Part shown: in pieces, positions 44,808 through 53,435 of the stretch
How positions within the stretch are numbered: position 1 is the stretch's first letter
How the letters are laid out: every line of letters begins with the position of its first letter
DNA from: Alistipes sp.
GTDB lineage: Bacteria; Bacteroidota; Bacteroidia; Bacteroidales; Rikenellaceae
Reading direction: 5' to 3'
Length of the DNA: 64,000 nucleotides
Assembly: GCA_029060215.1 (NCBI GenBank)
Contig: JAIDUK010000033.1
Span: 1-64,000 of the forward strand
Position numbers and translations under genes: made by a program
The notes under the pieces: model-generated
Seen by the model: the letters and a program-made list of their open reading frames with translations, nothing else
What the model was told of the DNA's origin: nothing
Databases searched by the model: none

Positions 44808-44852
44808 CGTTACTAAAATCCCAAAGCCGTTTTAGTAACGGTTTTAGTAACG
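44808..44852. repeat. GTAACG repeats near the right end (putative integrase arm sites)
   Basis: Three copies of TTTAGTAACG occur: one inverted at 44808-44819 and two direct at 44829-44840 and 44841-44852. Related units lie near the left end at 13023-13043. They lie in the 300-base gap between int and the tRNA, where no gene is seen. Confidence 0.5.
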
Positions 44853-44911
44853 CGACTTTGTCCGAACGGGGCTTTTTCGTGTCTTCCGGATGTCCGAGAG
44901 AAGAAAACGAA

Positions 44912-44941
44912 AATCCCGCAAAACCTTGATTTTGCGGGATT
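44912..44941 (-). terminator. Element-borne terminator now serving tRNA-Ala
   Basis: aatcccgcaaaa (44912-44923) pairs with ttttgcgggatt (44930-44941) over 12 bp. On the minus strand it is followed by a T-rich stretch. It lies 37 bases beyond the tRNA 3' end, inside the element, and replaces the displaced chromosomal terminator at 12907-12935. Confidence 0.7.
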
Positions 44942-44977
44942 TGTCTTTGATTGGCTCCGATTTGTCTCGGATCGAAG

Positions 44978-45051
<74 letters not shown>

Positions 45052-45061
45052 GTTGCGAGTG

Positions 45062-45069
45062 CAAAGGTA
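45062..45069 (-). promoter_or_regulatory. -7 box of tRNA-Ala
   Basis: Reads TACCTTTG on the minus strand, 11 bases upstream of the tRNA 5' end. Confidence 0.6.
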
Positions 45070-45168
45070 AGACGAATTTTTGAAAAACCAAACGAAGCGG
45101 CGAAAACTTTGCGGTTGCAGGGGAAAATATTCCGAAAAACCGGTGTGCAGGCTGCGGAGATGCTGCGC

Positions 45169-45202
45169 AAAAAGACGCCACCGTCCATACAGGCGGTGGC
45201 GT
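45169..45202 (-). terminator. Terminator of korAB
   Basis: acgccaccg (45175-45183) pairs with cggtggcgt (45194-45202). On the minus strand a CTTTTT run follows (A run 45169-45173). It lies 29 bases past the korB stop. Confidence 0.78.
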
Positions 45203-45230
45203 GGGTGCTGGTTGTGTGCGGAATCGGCCG

Positions 45231-46259
45231 TTACACTTCCCATGTGGCGCCGGAGCGCAGCAGGTCGTCGACGCAACGGATTTTCGATGCAGCTTTCACT
45301 TCTTCGACCTGCCGTTCGACCGCCAAGTCGTAGACCGCGTCATCTTCGACAGTGCGGATGACCCCCACAGCTACGGGGTAGTCGGGGTATTTCATGGCGG
45401 CGAGCATCGAGTGCAGCGTGGTGTCGCGTTCGTGGGCGTCGTGCGTCAGTACGTTGTCGAGCGTGTAGCCGTCTTGTCCCACGGTCACGACCTTGAGTTT
45501 CATGTTCTCGAAGACGAGGCCTTTTTCGTTGTTTGCGCCGAAAAGCATCTTCTCGCCGTGGCGCAGCGTAATGGTATGCTCGGCGCGCGTGGCTTTGTCG
45601 GCGGCGAATGCGGCGTGGGTCTTGTCGTTGAATATCACGCAGTTCTGCAACACCTCGACTACCGACATGCCCTTGTGCAGCGCCGCGGCCACCATGCACT
45701 CCTTGGAGAGGTTCGCTTCCATGTCGATCGAGCGGGCGAAGAACGTGCCCTTGGCGCCGATGACCAGTTCGCCCGGGTTGAACGGCTTCTCGACCGTGCC
45801 GTAGGGCGAAGTCTTGGTGATCTTGCCCAGCTTCGAGGTGGGCGAGTACTGGCCTTTGGTCAGACCGTAGATTTCGTTGTTGAACAGAATCACGTTGAGG
45901 TCGACGTTGCGGCGGATGGCGTGGATGAAGTGGTTGCCGCCGATGGCCAGCGAATCGCCGTCGCCGGTGGTCACCCACACCGCCAGCCGCGGGTTGGCTA
46001 CCTTGACGCCCGTGGCCACTGCGTTGGCGCGCCCGTGGACGGAGTGGAAGCCGAAGGTCTTCATGTAGTAGATGAAGCGCGATGAGCAGCCGATGCCCGA
46101 GACGAACGTAAAGAGGTTGTGGGGCGTGTCGGTGCGGTCGGCCACTTCGGGCAGGGCGCGCTGCACGGCGTTCAGAATGGCATGGTCGCCGCAGCCGGGG
46201 CACCAGCGCACCTCCTGATCGCTTTTGAAATCGGCCGGAGTATATTTGTAGTCTGCCAT
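45231..46259 (-). CDS. korB: 2-oxoacid:ferredoxin oxidoreductase, beta subunit
   Basis: This 342-residue thiamine-diphosphate-binding subunit starts FKSDQEVRWCPGCGDHAILNAVQ with the CPGCG motif. It has the ThDP-binding GDGDSLAIGGNHFIHAIRRNVDLNVILFNN stretch (GDG...N) and ITKTSPYGTVEKPFNP, typical of KorB. With KorA it oxidises 2-oxoglutarate (or related 2-oxoacids) to the acyl-CoA, reducing ferredoxin, or runs in reverse for CO2 fixation. It lies 4 bases after korA. The cysteine pattern is compatible with an Fe-S site in this subunit. Confidence 0.92.
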   Translation of the reverse strand: MADYKYTPADFKSDQEVRWCPGCGDHAILNAVQRALPEVADRTDTPHNLFTFVSGIGCSSRFIYYMKTFGFHSVHGRANAVATGVKVANPRLAVWVTTGDGDSLAIGGNHFIHAIRRNVDLNVILFNNEIYGLTKGQYSPTSKLGKITKTSPYGTVEKPFNPGELVIGAKGTFFARSIDMEANLSKECMVAAALHKGMSVVEVLQNCVIFNDKTHAAFAADKATRAEHTITLRHGEKMLFGANNEKGLVFENMKLKVVTVGQDGYTLDNVLTHDAHERDTTLHSMLAAMKYPDYPVAVGVIRTVEDDAVYDLAVERQVEEVKAASKIRCVDDLLRSGATWEV

Positions 46260-46263
46260 AGCT

Positions 46264-48108
46264 TTACTTCAGTAAGGATTCGAATTTCTGTTTGAGTTCG
46301 ACCACCGTGAACGGCTGGCCTTCGCACTTGTTGAACTGTTCGTAGCTGAACTTCTGGAGCTGCTGGCGCAGGTAGGCGGCGAATTGTCCTTCGTTCAGTT
46401 CGCATACGACGATGCGGCGGAACCGGGAGAAGATCTCTTCTACACCGTGGGGCAGCGGGTTGATGTAGTTGAAATGGCAGAGCGAGACGCGTTTGCCCTC
46501 GCGGCGCATTTCGTCGACGGCGTTTTGCAGATGGCCGCGCGTGCCGCCCCAGCCCACGACCAGCAGGTCGCCCTCGGCATCGCCGTAGACCTCTTGCCGG
46601 GGGATGTAGTCGGCCGCTTTGGCGACTTTGGCCGCACGGGTCGACACCATCTTCTGGTGGTTGGCCGGGTCGTGCGAGATGCACCCTTTCACGCAGTCCT
46701 TTTCCAGTCCGCCCACACGGTGCTCCAACCCGGGTTTGCCGGGGAACGCCCAGCCGCGGGCGAGTTTTTCGTTGCGTACGTAGGGCATGAATCCGCCCTC
46801 GGGCGCCTCGTCGACGATCGGCGGGCAGATGGCGGGGAAGTCTTTCATTTGCGGGATGCGCCACGGCTCGGAGCCGTTGGCGATGAATCCGTCGGTGAGC
46901 AGCACCACGGGCGTCATGTGTTCCATGGCCAGCCGCCCGGCTTCGAATGCGAAGCGGAAGCAGTCGCTCGGCGACGATGCGGCGACGACGATGACCGGAC
47001 ACTCGCCGTTGCGGCCGTAGAGCGCCTGCTGGAGATCGCTCTGCTCGGTCTTGGTCGGCAGACCCGTCGAGGGGCCGCCGCGCTGCACGTCGACCACCAC
47101 CAGCGGCAGTTCGGTCATGACGGCCAGACCCAGCGCCTCGCTCTTGAGCGAAAGGCCGGGGCCCGAGGTGGTCGTTACGGCGAAGTTGCCGGCGAAAGCG
47201 GCGCCGATGGCGGTGCAGATGCCTGCGATTTCGTCTTCGGCCTGTACGGTCTTCACCCCGAGGTCCTTGCGCTTGGCCAGTTCTTCGAGAATGACCGTGG
47301 CGGGCGTGATAGGGTAGGAGCCGCAGAAGAGCGGCAGTCCGGCTTTCTCGGCGGCGGCGCAAAGGCCCCACGCCGTGGCCACGTTGCCGTTGATGGAGCG
47401 GTAGGTGCCTTTTTCGAGCGGGGCGGGAGCCACGCGGTAGTTGTTGGCGAATTGGTGGGTGTTGGCGGCGTAGTTGTAGCCCGCCTTGATGGCCAGTTTG
47501 TTGGCTTCGGCCACGGCGGGGTTCTTCTTGGCGAATTTGCCGTCGATATATTTGAACGCGTGTTCTTCGGGCCGGTCGAAGAGCCAGAAACAGATGCCCA
47601 GCGCGAACATGTTCTTGCACTTGACCACCGATTTGTTGTCGAGCCCCGTCTCCTTGAGCGCTTCGCGGGTCAGCGACGTGATGTCGGGCACCACGACGTT
47701 GTATTCGTCGAGCTTGAGTTCGGCCAGCGGATCGAGCGTTGCGAATCCGGCTTTGCGGATGTGTTCTTCGGTGAGCGAATCGCCGTCGAGGATGACCGTG
47801 GCGCCCGGCTTGAGCCATTTGCGGTTGGCTTTCAGGGCGGCGGGGTTCATGGCCACCAGCACGTCGCAATAGTCGCCGGGATTCAGTTCGCGGCGGTCGC
47901 CGAAGTGGACTTGAAAACCCGAGACGCCTGCCACGGTGCCTTGCGGGGCTCGGATTTCGGCGGGGTAGTCGGGGAAGGTCGAGATGCCGTTGCCCATCAG
48001 AGCCGAGGTGTCGGAGAAGAGCGTGCCCGTCAGCTGCATGCCGTCGCCCGAGTCGCCCGAAAAGCGGATCACGACGTCTTGCAGTTCCTGCACAGAATGC
48101 TGTTCCAT
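46264..48108 (-). CDS. korA: 2-oxoacid:ferredoxin oxidoreductase, alpha (gamma-alpha fused) subunit
   Basis: This 614-residue protein combines the gamma domain (about 1-190, VVIRFSGDSGDGMQLTGTLFSD) and the pyrimidine-binding alpha domain (about 215-560, GLCAAAEKAGLPLFCGSYPITPATVILEELAKRKDLGVKTVQAEDEIAGI). GWGGTRGHLQNAVDEMRREG starts the C-terminal domain. The frame extends to 48147, but a TATATTTG -7 box occupies 48147-48154, so the start at MEQHSVQELQDVVIRF (48108) is preferred. First gene of korAB. Confidence 0.92.
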   Translation of the reverse strand: MEQHSVQELQDVVIRFSGDSGDGMQLTGTLFSDTSALMGNGISTFPDYPAEIRAPQGTVAGVSGFQVHFGDRRELNPGDYCDVLVAMNPAALKANRKWLKPGATVILDGDSLTEEHIRKAGFATLDPLAELKLDEYNVVVPDITSLTREALKETGLDNKSVVKCKNMFALGICFWLFDRPEEHAFKYIDGKFAKKNPAVAEANKLAIKAGYNYAANTHQFANNYRVAPAPLEKGTYRSINGNVATAWGLCAAAEKAGLPLFCGSYPITPATVILEELAKRKDLGVKTVQAEDEIAGICTAIGAAFAGNFAVTTTSGPGLSLKSEALGLAVMTELPLVVVDVQRGGPSTGLPTKTEQSDLQQALYGRNGECPVIVVAASSPSDCFRFAFEAGRLAMEHMTPVVLLTDGFIANGSEPWRIPQMKDFPAICPPIVDEAPEGGFMPYVRNEKLARGWAFPGKPGLEHRVGGLEKDCVKGCISHDPANHQKMVSTRAAKVAKAADYIPRQEVYGDAEGDLLVVGWGGTRGHLQNAVDEMRREGKRVSLCHFNYINPLPHGVEEIFSRFRRIVVCELNEGQFAAYLRQQLQKFSYEQFNKCEGQPFTVVELKQKFESLLK

Positions 48109-48146
48109 GTCTTTAGTGAAGAAGGTTAGTTTTTCGTACGGATACA

Positions 48147-48154
48147 CAAATATA
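48147..48154 (-). promoter_or_regulatory. -7 box of korAB
   Basis: Reads TATATTTG on the minus strand, exact TAnnTTTG, 38 bases upstream of the chosen korA start. It rules out translation from 48147. Confidence 0.6.
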
Positions 48155-48231
48155 GAAATTTATTGTTAGATTATTCACAGTCCGCAGAAATTATTTGTCT
48201 CTTCAGGCATTGTCTCTGCCCGGGCGGCAAT

Positions 48232-48259
48232 AAAAAAGAGGTGCTTCGAAAAGCACCTC
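48232..48259 (-). terminator. Terminator of the kduI-dehydrogenase pair
   Basis: gaggtgctt (48238-48246) pairs with aagcacctc (48251-48259), followed on the minus strand by a run of six T (48232-48237 on the plus strand). Confidence 0.82.
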
Positions 48260-48279
48260 CGAAAGAAAAGGCTTGCCGT

Positions 48280-49074
48280 TTATTTCGGCTGCTTGCCGAT
48301 GTAGGCGAGGATACCGCCGTCGACGTAGAGCACATGGCCGTTGACGAAGTTCGAGGCGTCCGAGGCGAGGAACACGGCCGGACCCATCAGATCCTCGGGC
48401 GTGCCCCAGCGTGCGGCAGGCGTCTTGGCCACGATGAACGCATCGAACGGATGGCGCGAGCCGTCGGGCTGCTTTTCGCGCAGGGGCGCGGTCTGCGGCG
48501 TGGCGATGTAGCCCGGGCCGATGCCGTTGCACTGGATGTTGTATTCGCCGTACTCCGAAGCGATGTTGCGCGTGAGCATCTTCAGACCGCCTTTGGCTGC
48601 GGCGTAGGCCGATACGGTCTCGCGGCCCAGCTCGGACATCATCGAGCAGATGTTGATGATCTTGCCGTGGCCTTTCTTGATCATCGACGGTATGACGGCC
48701 TTCGATACGATGAACGGGCCGTTGAGGTCGATGTCGATCACTTGGCGGAACTCGGCGGCCGTCATCTCGTGCATGGGGATGCGTTTGATGATGCCGGCGT
48801 TGTTGACCAGAATGTCGATCGTGCCGACTTCCTTTTCGATCTGCGCCACGAGGGCGTTGACCTGTTCTTCGTTCGTTACGTCGCAGACGTAGCCGTGGGC
48901 TTCGATGCCTTCGGCCTTATAGGCTTCCAGCCCTTTGTCCACCAGTTCCTGTTTGATGTCGTTGAAGACGATTTTGGCGCCTTGGCGCGCGAATGCCGTG
49001 GCCAGCGCGAATCCGATGCCGTAGGAGGCGCCCGTTACGAGCGCGACCTTGCCTTCCAAAGAAAAGTTTACCAT
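48280..49074 (-). CDS. kduD: Short-chain dehydrogenase, KduD/gluconate 5-dehydrogenase-like
   Basis: This 264-residue Rossmann-fold oxidoreductase has the cofactor motif TGASYGIG (about 14-21), NNAG (about 91-94), the catalytic Ser region INICSMMSE and YAAAKGG (catalytic Tyr and Lys). It lies downstream of kduI in the same direction, the usual pairing in uronate degradation, where it reduces the KduI product to 2-keto-3-deoxygluconate. Annotation systems often call such proteins gluconate 5-dehydrogenase; the pairing with kduI favours the KduD role. Confidence 0.85.
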   Translation of the reverse strand: MVNFSLEGKVALVTGASYGIGFALATAFARQGAKIVFNDIKQELVDKGLEAYKAEGIEAHGYVCDVTNEEQVNALVAQIEKEVGTIDILVNNAGIIKRIPMHEMTAAEFRQVIDIDLNGPFIVSKAVIPSMIKKGHGKIINICSMMSELGRETVSAYAAAKGGLKMLTRNIASEYGEYNIQCNGIGPGYIATPQTAPLREKQPDGSRHPFDAFIVAKTPAARWGTPEDLMGPAVFLASDASNFVNGHVLYVDGGILAYIGKQPK

Positions 49075-49218
49075 TTTTATAAGGTGAAAAGTTAAATGTT
49101 AAAGGTGAACTTTGCGATTAAGCCGAGGGCAGAGATTGCCGTAAGCGAGTTCTGCCGAGCAGGAGCAAAGTCAAACCCCATCAAGGGGGATTGAAAGTTA
49201 AATATTAAAGGTACCTGC

Positions 49219-50061
49219 CTATTTCAAGTCCGTAATCTTCGAGAAGTCCTGATCGCCGTAATCGAGATTCTCGCCGCCCATGCCCCAGATGAAGGTGTAG
49301 TTGTGCGTGGCTGCGGCGCTGTGGATCGACCATTCGGGCGAGAGCACGGCCTGATCGCCCTTCATCCAGATGTGGCGCGTCTCCTCGACCTCGCCCATCA
49401 GGTGGCATACGGCGTGTTCCTCGGGCACCTCGAAGTAGAAGTAGGCTTCCATGCGGCGCGAGTGCACGTGGGCAGGCATGGTGTTCCACACGCTGCCCGG
49501 CAGCAGCTCGGTCATGCCCATCTGCAGCTGGCACGTGGGCAGCACTTGGTTGACCAGCATCTTGTTGATGTTGCGGTCGTTCGAGCCTTCGAGCGAACCC
49601 ATGCGCACCACTACGGCGTCGGATTTCGTCACCTTGCGGTCGGGGTAGGTGCAGTGGGCTGTCGTCGAATTGAAGTAGAACTTGGCCGGGTGCTGCGGGT
49701 CTGCGCTCTCGAAAGTCACCTCGCGGTCGCCCGCACCGAGGTAGAGGGCTTCCTTGTAGTCGAGTTCGAAGACGGTGTCGCCCGACTTCACGCGGCCCTT
49801 GCCGCCGACGTTGAAGATGCCCATTTCGCGGCGCGTGAGGAAATGCGGCGCCTTGAGCGGGTCGATGGCTTCGAGTGCCAGCGTTTCGTGCACCGGCATG
49901 GCGCCGCCCACGATCATGCGGTCGTACATCGAGTAGACCATGTTCACCTCGTCGGCCGCAAAGACCTTTTCGATCAGGAAGTCGCGGCGCAGGCGCGCGG
50001 TGTCGTAGTGCTTCGCATCTTCGGGATGCGCAGCATAGCGGATTTCGTAGTTGGTTTTCAT
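49219..50061 (-). CDS. kduI: 5-dehydro-4-deoxy-D-glucuronate isomerase
   Basis: This 280-residue cupin-fold isomerase acts in the breakdown of unsaturated uronates from pectin or glycosaminoglycans. It has the zinc-site motif PAHVHSRRMEAYFYFEVPEEHAVCHLMGE and an N-terminal TARLRRDFLIEKVFAADEVNMVYSMYDRMIVGG, both family typical. The start MKTNYEIRYAAHPEDAKHYD (50061) is chosen over the longer open frame because a TATCTTTG promoter lies at 50164-50171. A 143-base gap with a short direct repeat (gttaaatNttaaaggt near 49091 and 49195) precedes the dehydrogenase. Confidence 0.93.
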   Translation of the reverse strand: MKTNYEIRYAAHPEDAKHYDTARLRRDFLIEKVFAADEVNMVYSMYDRMIVGGAMPVHETLALEAIDPLKAPHFLTRREMGIFNVGGKGRVKSGDTVFELDYKEALYLGAGDREVTFESADPQHPAKFYFNSTTAHCTYPDRKVTKSDAVVVRMGSLEGSNDRNINKMLVNQVLPTCQLQMGMTELLPGSVWNTMPAHVHSRRMEAYFYFEVPEEHAVCHLMGEVEETRHIWMKGDQAVLSPEWSIHSAAATHNYTFIWGMGGENLDYGDQDFSKITDLK

Positions 50062-50163
50062 AACTGTATGCAGGTAATTCGGTTGCGTTTCGGGGTTGCC
50101 GGCCGTCGGCTTCGGCAATCGGTTGGCGGATCGAATTGGTAGACCAATTATTTTCAATCTATG

Positions 50164-50171
50164 CAAAGATA
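50164..50171 (-). promoter_or_regulatory. -7 box of kduI
   Basis: Reads TATCTTTG on the minus strand, about 100 bases upstream of the kduI ATG. The 295-base gap 50062-50356 holds nothing else that I recognise. Confidence 0.55.
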
Positions 50172-50356
50172 GGAAAAAATAATTACAAATTCCGAATTCG
50201 CAGTCGTTTTTCTCGATTATGCGTTTGGCCATGCTGACGCTCCGGGTTCCGTACGTGCCGACGGTTTCGGCCGGAGTTCCGGTGCGCACGGCCCGGCTGT
50301 CCCTTTTCCCCGGCAGGCGTTCCGCGCTCCGAGATTCGAATGCCTGCGGCCGGGGG

Positions 50357-51028
50357 CTACCGCATGGAATTCATGCGGATCGAGGCCTTGACCAGCGCCA
50401 GCGCCCGGATGCGGCCCACGGCCACTTCCTTGTCGGCGTGGTGGGGGTTCTGGCTCACCAGCTTCACATAGCCCTCGCGGTCGGATTTCTGAATGTATTT
50501 CACCGTCACGTATTCCTCGCCGTCGATGTCGATCGAAAGCAGGTACATGTCGCCCCAGAAGATGTCGTTGAGGTCGCTGAGTTGTTTGTAGAGCACGATG
50601 TCGCCGCTCTTGAGCAGGGGGTACATCGAATCGCCTACTATATATATGGCCCCGTCGCATTTGGGCAGGTTGGGGATGTGGATGAAGTTGACGGGTTTGG
50701 CCTGCGCCCGGTCGGTGAAGAGCGGCACCAGCCCCGCCGTTCCCTCGATCGAGTAGAGCGGCACGCTCTGCATCGGCAGCGAGTTGTCGGTGCGGTGCAT
50801 GTAGGCCGTCAGGTCGGGTTCGGCATTGAACATCGCGCCGCGGCCGCATTCGAGCCACTCCGGATTGACGTTCAATTCTTGTACAAGGATGTGGCGGTTG
50901 CGCGACGACAGACCCGTCTTGCCGGTCTCGATCATCGAAAGGGCCGCTTTGCCGATGCCAAGTCGCTGTGCAAGTTGTTCTTGGGTCATTCCGAGCTGCT
51001 TGCGTATCATTTTTACCCGTTCGTTCAT
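50357..51028 (-). CDS. cI/LexA-like repressor (XRE HTH plus S24 peptidase domain)
   Basis: This 223-residue regulator has an N-terminal helix-turn-helix (about 1-60, MIRKQLGMTQEQLAQRLGIGKAALSMIETG). The C-terminal S24 domain has the catalytic Ser134 in VGDSMYP and Lys177 in VTVKYIQK. An Ala-Gly pair (EGTAGL, Ala98-Gly99) lies 36 residues before Ser134, close to LexA geometry (Ala84-Gly85, Ser119), so RecA-stimulated self-cleavage is plausible. It is divergent from a small gene and a lone terminase gene across a palindrome-containing promoter region, a phage-immunity-like layout. Confidence 0.85.
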   Translation of the reverse strand: MNERVKMIRKQLGMTQEQLAQRLGIGKAALSMIETGKTGLSSRNRHILVQELNVNPEWLECGRGAMFNAEPDLTAYMHRTDNSLPMQSVPLYSIEGTAGLVPLFTDRAQAKPVNFIHIPNLPKCDGAIYIVGDSMYPLLKSGDIVLYKQLSDLNDIFWGDMYLLSIDIDGEEYVTVKYIQKSDREGYVKLVSQNPHHADKEVAVGRIRALALVKASIRMNSMR

Positions 51029-51081
51029 GGCTGTTCTATCGGAAAATATTATAATAAAAAATTGTATTTTCTGGTATCGAA

Positions 51082-51118
51082 ATTCAATTTTTGAATATAT
51101 CTTTGCCTTGCAAAGTTA
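51082..51118. promoter_or_regulatory. Divergent promoters with operator-like palindromes
   Basis: Rightward -7 box TATCTTTG (51098-51105) and leftward TAACTTTG (51111-51118, minus strand) face each other 5 bases apart. Between and over them is ctttgc-ctt-gcaaag (51101-51115). Next to them is the perfect palindrome attcaa-ttt-ttgaat (51082-51096). Both palindromes are candidates for binding by the adjacent repressor. Confidence 0.5.
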
Positions 51119-51173
51119 AGCAATTTATTCTTTCGTGCAAATCCACTCTTCAAAAAACCTTTCATTTTCCGTT

Positions 51174-51467
51174 ATGTATCCGGTTTCAACTGAATTTTAC
51201 AGGCAGGTGGCGGCCCGTCTCTCGGAAGCTGTCGGGGGCCGCGGTTATTATTCCGGGTCGATCGAGGGCGAGACGTCGGGCGCCGCGTGGCGCCTGACGG
51301 TTTCGGTCATCGTCTATCGCAGCCGCCTCTCGCAGCCCGAGGGCGTTTCCGAGCCCGTTTCCGACTTCGTGCCCGTGTGGTGGGAGTTCCATACTTTCGT
51401 CGACGGCAGTGAGCTGCTCAACGATTTTTCGTTCGCCCGCCTGCGCGAAATCGTTAAAAATCAATAG
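51174..51467 (+). CDS. Small protein upstream of the lone terminase
   Basis: This 97-residue protein begins MYPVSTEFYRQVAARLSEAV (Met at 51174 preferred to 51135). It contains alternating strands (AWRLTVSVIVYRSRL, FVPVWWEFHTFVDG) and ends in a helix. It lies between the divergent promoter and the terminase, in the same direction. No family is recognised; a small structural or terminase-associated phage protein is possible. Confidence 0.55.
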   Translation: MYPVSTEFYRQVAARLSEAVGGRGYYSGSIEGETSGAAWRLTVSVIVYRSRLSQPEGVSEPVSDFVPVWWEFHTFVDGSELLNDFSFARLREIVKNQ

Positions 51468-51630
51468 TCGGCAACGGTCGGGCGGCTTCTCCGACCCGCG
51501 ATAAAATCGATCGTTCGCTTCTCATCTTGTCTGAGTTCCGGCTTTTTCCCGCCTTTCGGGTGCGGCGCCGCCCGCCGGAATTCTTCACTCCGAACCCGCC
51601 CGCCGCGGCGCCGCGCATCGGGTTCGACCC

Positions 51631-53283
51631 ATGAACCGTACCATGAATTCCAAAATCGATTTTTCCTCTGCGGGACATCCTTCCGCAGAGGTTTTTGTTG
51701 CCGGAGCTCCGAACACCGCCGTTCAGCACACCGCCCGGCACAATCCCCAGCCGACGGCCGATTTCCCGGCAGAGCCCGTTCCCGCCGCACACGCCGCCGG
51801 TCCCATCCCGACCAGCCGCCCTGACAAATACCCCGCAGAACCGGCCCCGTCCGAATCCCCGTCCGGCCCCTCTGCCGCTTCGCCGTTCGTCGATTTTGCC
51901 CGGGCGGTCTACCCCTTTCTGGAGTTGCAGCCCTTCCACCTCGCTTATTACCGGTTGTTGGAGGCTTTCGCCCGCGGGCAGGTGCGGCGGTTGATCGTCA
52001 CCATGCCGCCCCAGCACGGCAAAAGCGTCGGGGCCGCCACCTTGCTGCCGGCCTACGTCCTCGGGCTCGACCCCGACTGCCGCGTGGCCATCGCTTCCTA
52101 TTCGGGGGCCTTGGCTTCGAAGTTCAACCGCCGCGTGCAGCGCATCATCGAGTCGCGCGAGTACGGCGCTCTCTTTCCCGGGACGACGATCAAATGCGGC
52201 AACAAGCCGCCCAATTACATCCGCACGGCCGACGAGGTCGAAATCATCGACCGCCGGGGCGGACTTCTGTCGGTCGGCCGCGAGGGCTCGCTCACCGGCA
52301 ACCGGGTCGATTGTTTCGTTCTCGACGACCTCTACAAGGATGCCCTCGAGGCCAATTCGCCGCTTATCCGCGCCAATTGCTGGGAGTGGTACACTTCGGT
52401 CGTGCGGACCCGCATGCACAACACCTCGCGCGAGTTGATCGTCTTCACCCGTTGGCACGAGGAGGACCTCATCGGCACCATCATGCAGCGCGAGCGGGTC
52501 GTCGAGTTCCGGCGTTGGGAGCAGCTCGCAGCGTTGCGGCCCGACGAGTGGCTCCACCTCAATTTCGAGGCGCTCAAGGCGTCGCCGCCCTCGGCCGTCG
52601 ATCCCCGGATGCCGGGCGAGGCTTTGTGGGAATCGCAGCACGGGGCGGCTTTGCTCGCAGCCCGGCGGCGGCTCGACCCCGTGCAGTTCGAGGCCATGTA
52701 TCAGGGGCGCCCTTCGGCCCGCGAGGGGTTGCTCTACGGCTGCGGATTCGTCGAGTACGACCAGTTGCCCCGCGAAATCGTCCGTTGCGGCAATTACACC
52801 GACACCGCCGATACGGGCGACGATTATCTGTGTTCGATTTCGTATGCGGTCGATGCCGACGGGGCGGTCTACGTCACCGACGCCGTTTATTCGCGTGAGC
52901 CGATGGAGACCACCGAGACGCTCGTGGCCGAGATGTGGGTCCGGTCGGGTACGCGGCAGGCCGCCGTCGAGAGCAACAACGGCGGCCGGGGTTTCGCCCG
53001 CGCCGTGCAGCGGTTGGCGCCCGACGTGCGGGTGGAGTGGTTCCACCAGCATGGCAACAAGGAAGCGCGCATCCTCTCCAATGCCGCTACGGTGCTTCAT
53101 CTGCTGCGGTTTCCGCGCGGCTGGCAGTTGCGGTGGCCCGAACTCCATGCCCACCTGACCGCCTACCGGCGGCAGTTCCGGGCCAATCGTTGGCACGATG
53201 CGGCCGACGTGCTGACCGGGATCGTCGAGCGCGAATTGGCCGACGAGGGGCGTCGCCGGATGCGGGGGCTGCGCTTTCTTTGA
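51631..53283 (+). CDS. Phage terminase large subunit (isolated)
   Basis: These 550 residues (550 from 51631, or 546 from Met at 51643) have a Pro/Ala-rich N-terminal 80 residues that look unstructured, then a terminase ATPase with Walker A-like MPPQHGKS (125-132) and VDCFVLDDLYKD as Walker B. A C-terminal RNase H-like nuclease includes GNYTDTADTGDDYLC, VESNNGGRGF and HDAADVLTGI, supplying the three expected acidic residues. All catalytic motifs look intact. No portal, capsid or tail gene is adjacent. It may be a prophage remnant or a domesticated packaging motor. Confidence 0.85.
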   Translation: MNRTMNSKIDFSSAGHPSAEVFVAGAPNTAVQHTARHNPQPTADFPAEPVPAAHAAGPIPTSRPDKYPAEPAPSESPSGPSAASPFVDFARAVYPFLELQPFHLAYYRLLEAFARGQVRRLIVTMPPQHGKSVGAATLLPAYVLGLDPDCRVAIASYSGALASKFNRRVQRIIESREYGALFPGTTIKCGNKPPNYIRTADEVEIIDRRGGLLSVGREGSLTGNRVDCFVLDDLYKDALEANSPLIRANCWEWYTSVVRTRMHNTSRELIVFTRWHEEDLIGTIMQRERVVEFRRWEQLAALRPDEWLHLNFEALKASPPSAVDPRMPGEALWESQHGAALLAARRRLDPVQFEAMYQGRPSAREGLLYGCGFVEYDQLPREIVRCGNYTDTADTGDDYLCSISYAVDADGAVYVTDAVYSREPMETTETLVAEMWVRSGTRQAAVESNNGGRGFARAVQRLAPDVRVEWFHQHGNKEARILSNAATVLHLLRFPRGWQLRWPELHAHLTAYRRQFRANRWHDAADVLTGIVERELADEGRRRMRGLRFL

Positions 53284-53401
53284 GCCGCAGCCGGGGCGTC
53301 GAAGAGCCGGCCGGTCGCGGAACCCGCTGCCGCATTCCGGAGCGCTGGATCCGGGAACGAAAAAATATCCTGAAATTCCGAATTTTTAGTCCGAAAATAC
53401 C

Positions 53402-53409
53402 TATCTTTG
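53402..53409 (+). promoter_or_regulatory. -7 box of the nitronate-monooxygenase-like gene
   Basis: Reads TATCTTTG, an exact TAnnTTTG match, 27 bases before the ATG at 53436. It supports that start within a longer open frame. Confidence 0.6.
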
Positions 53410-53435
53410 GCCGGAAACATTCCAAGCAAAAACAG

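Noticed and set aside
51454..53196. Minus-strand frame of 580 codons opposite the terminase
   Set aside because: Low-complexity translation without motifs; the terminase ATPase and nuclease motifs are on the plus strand.
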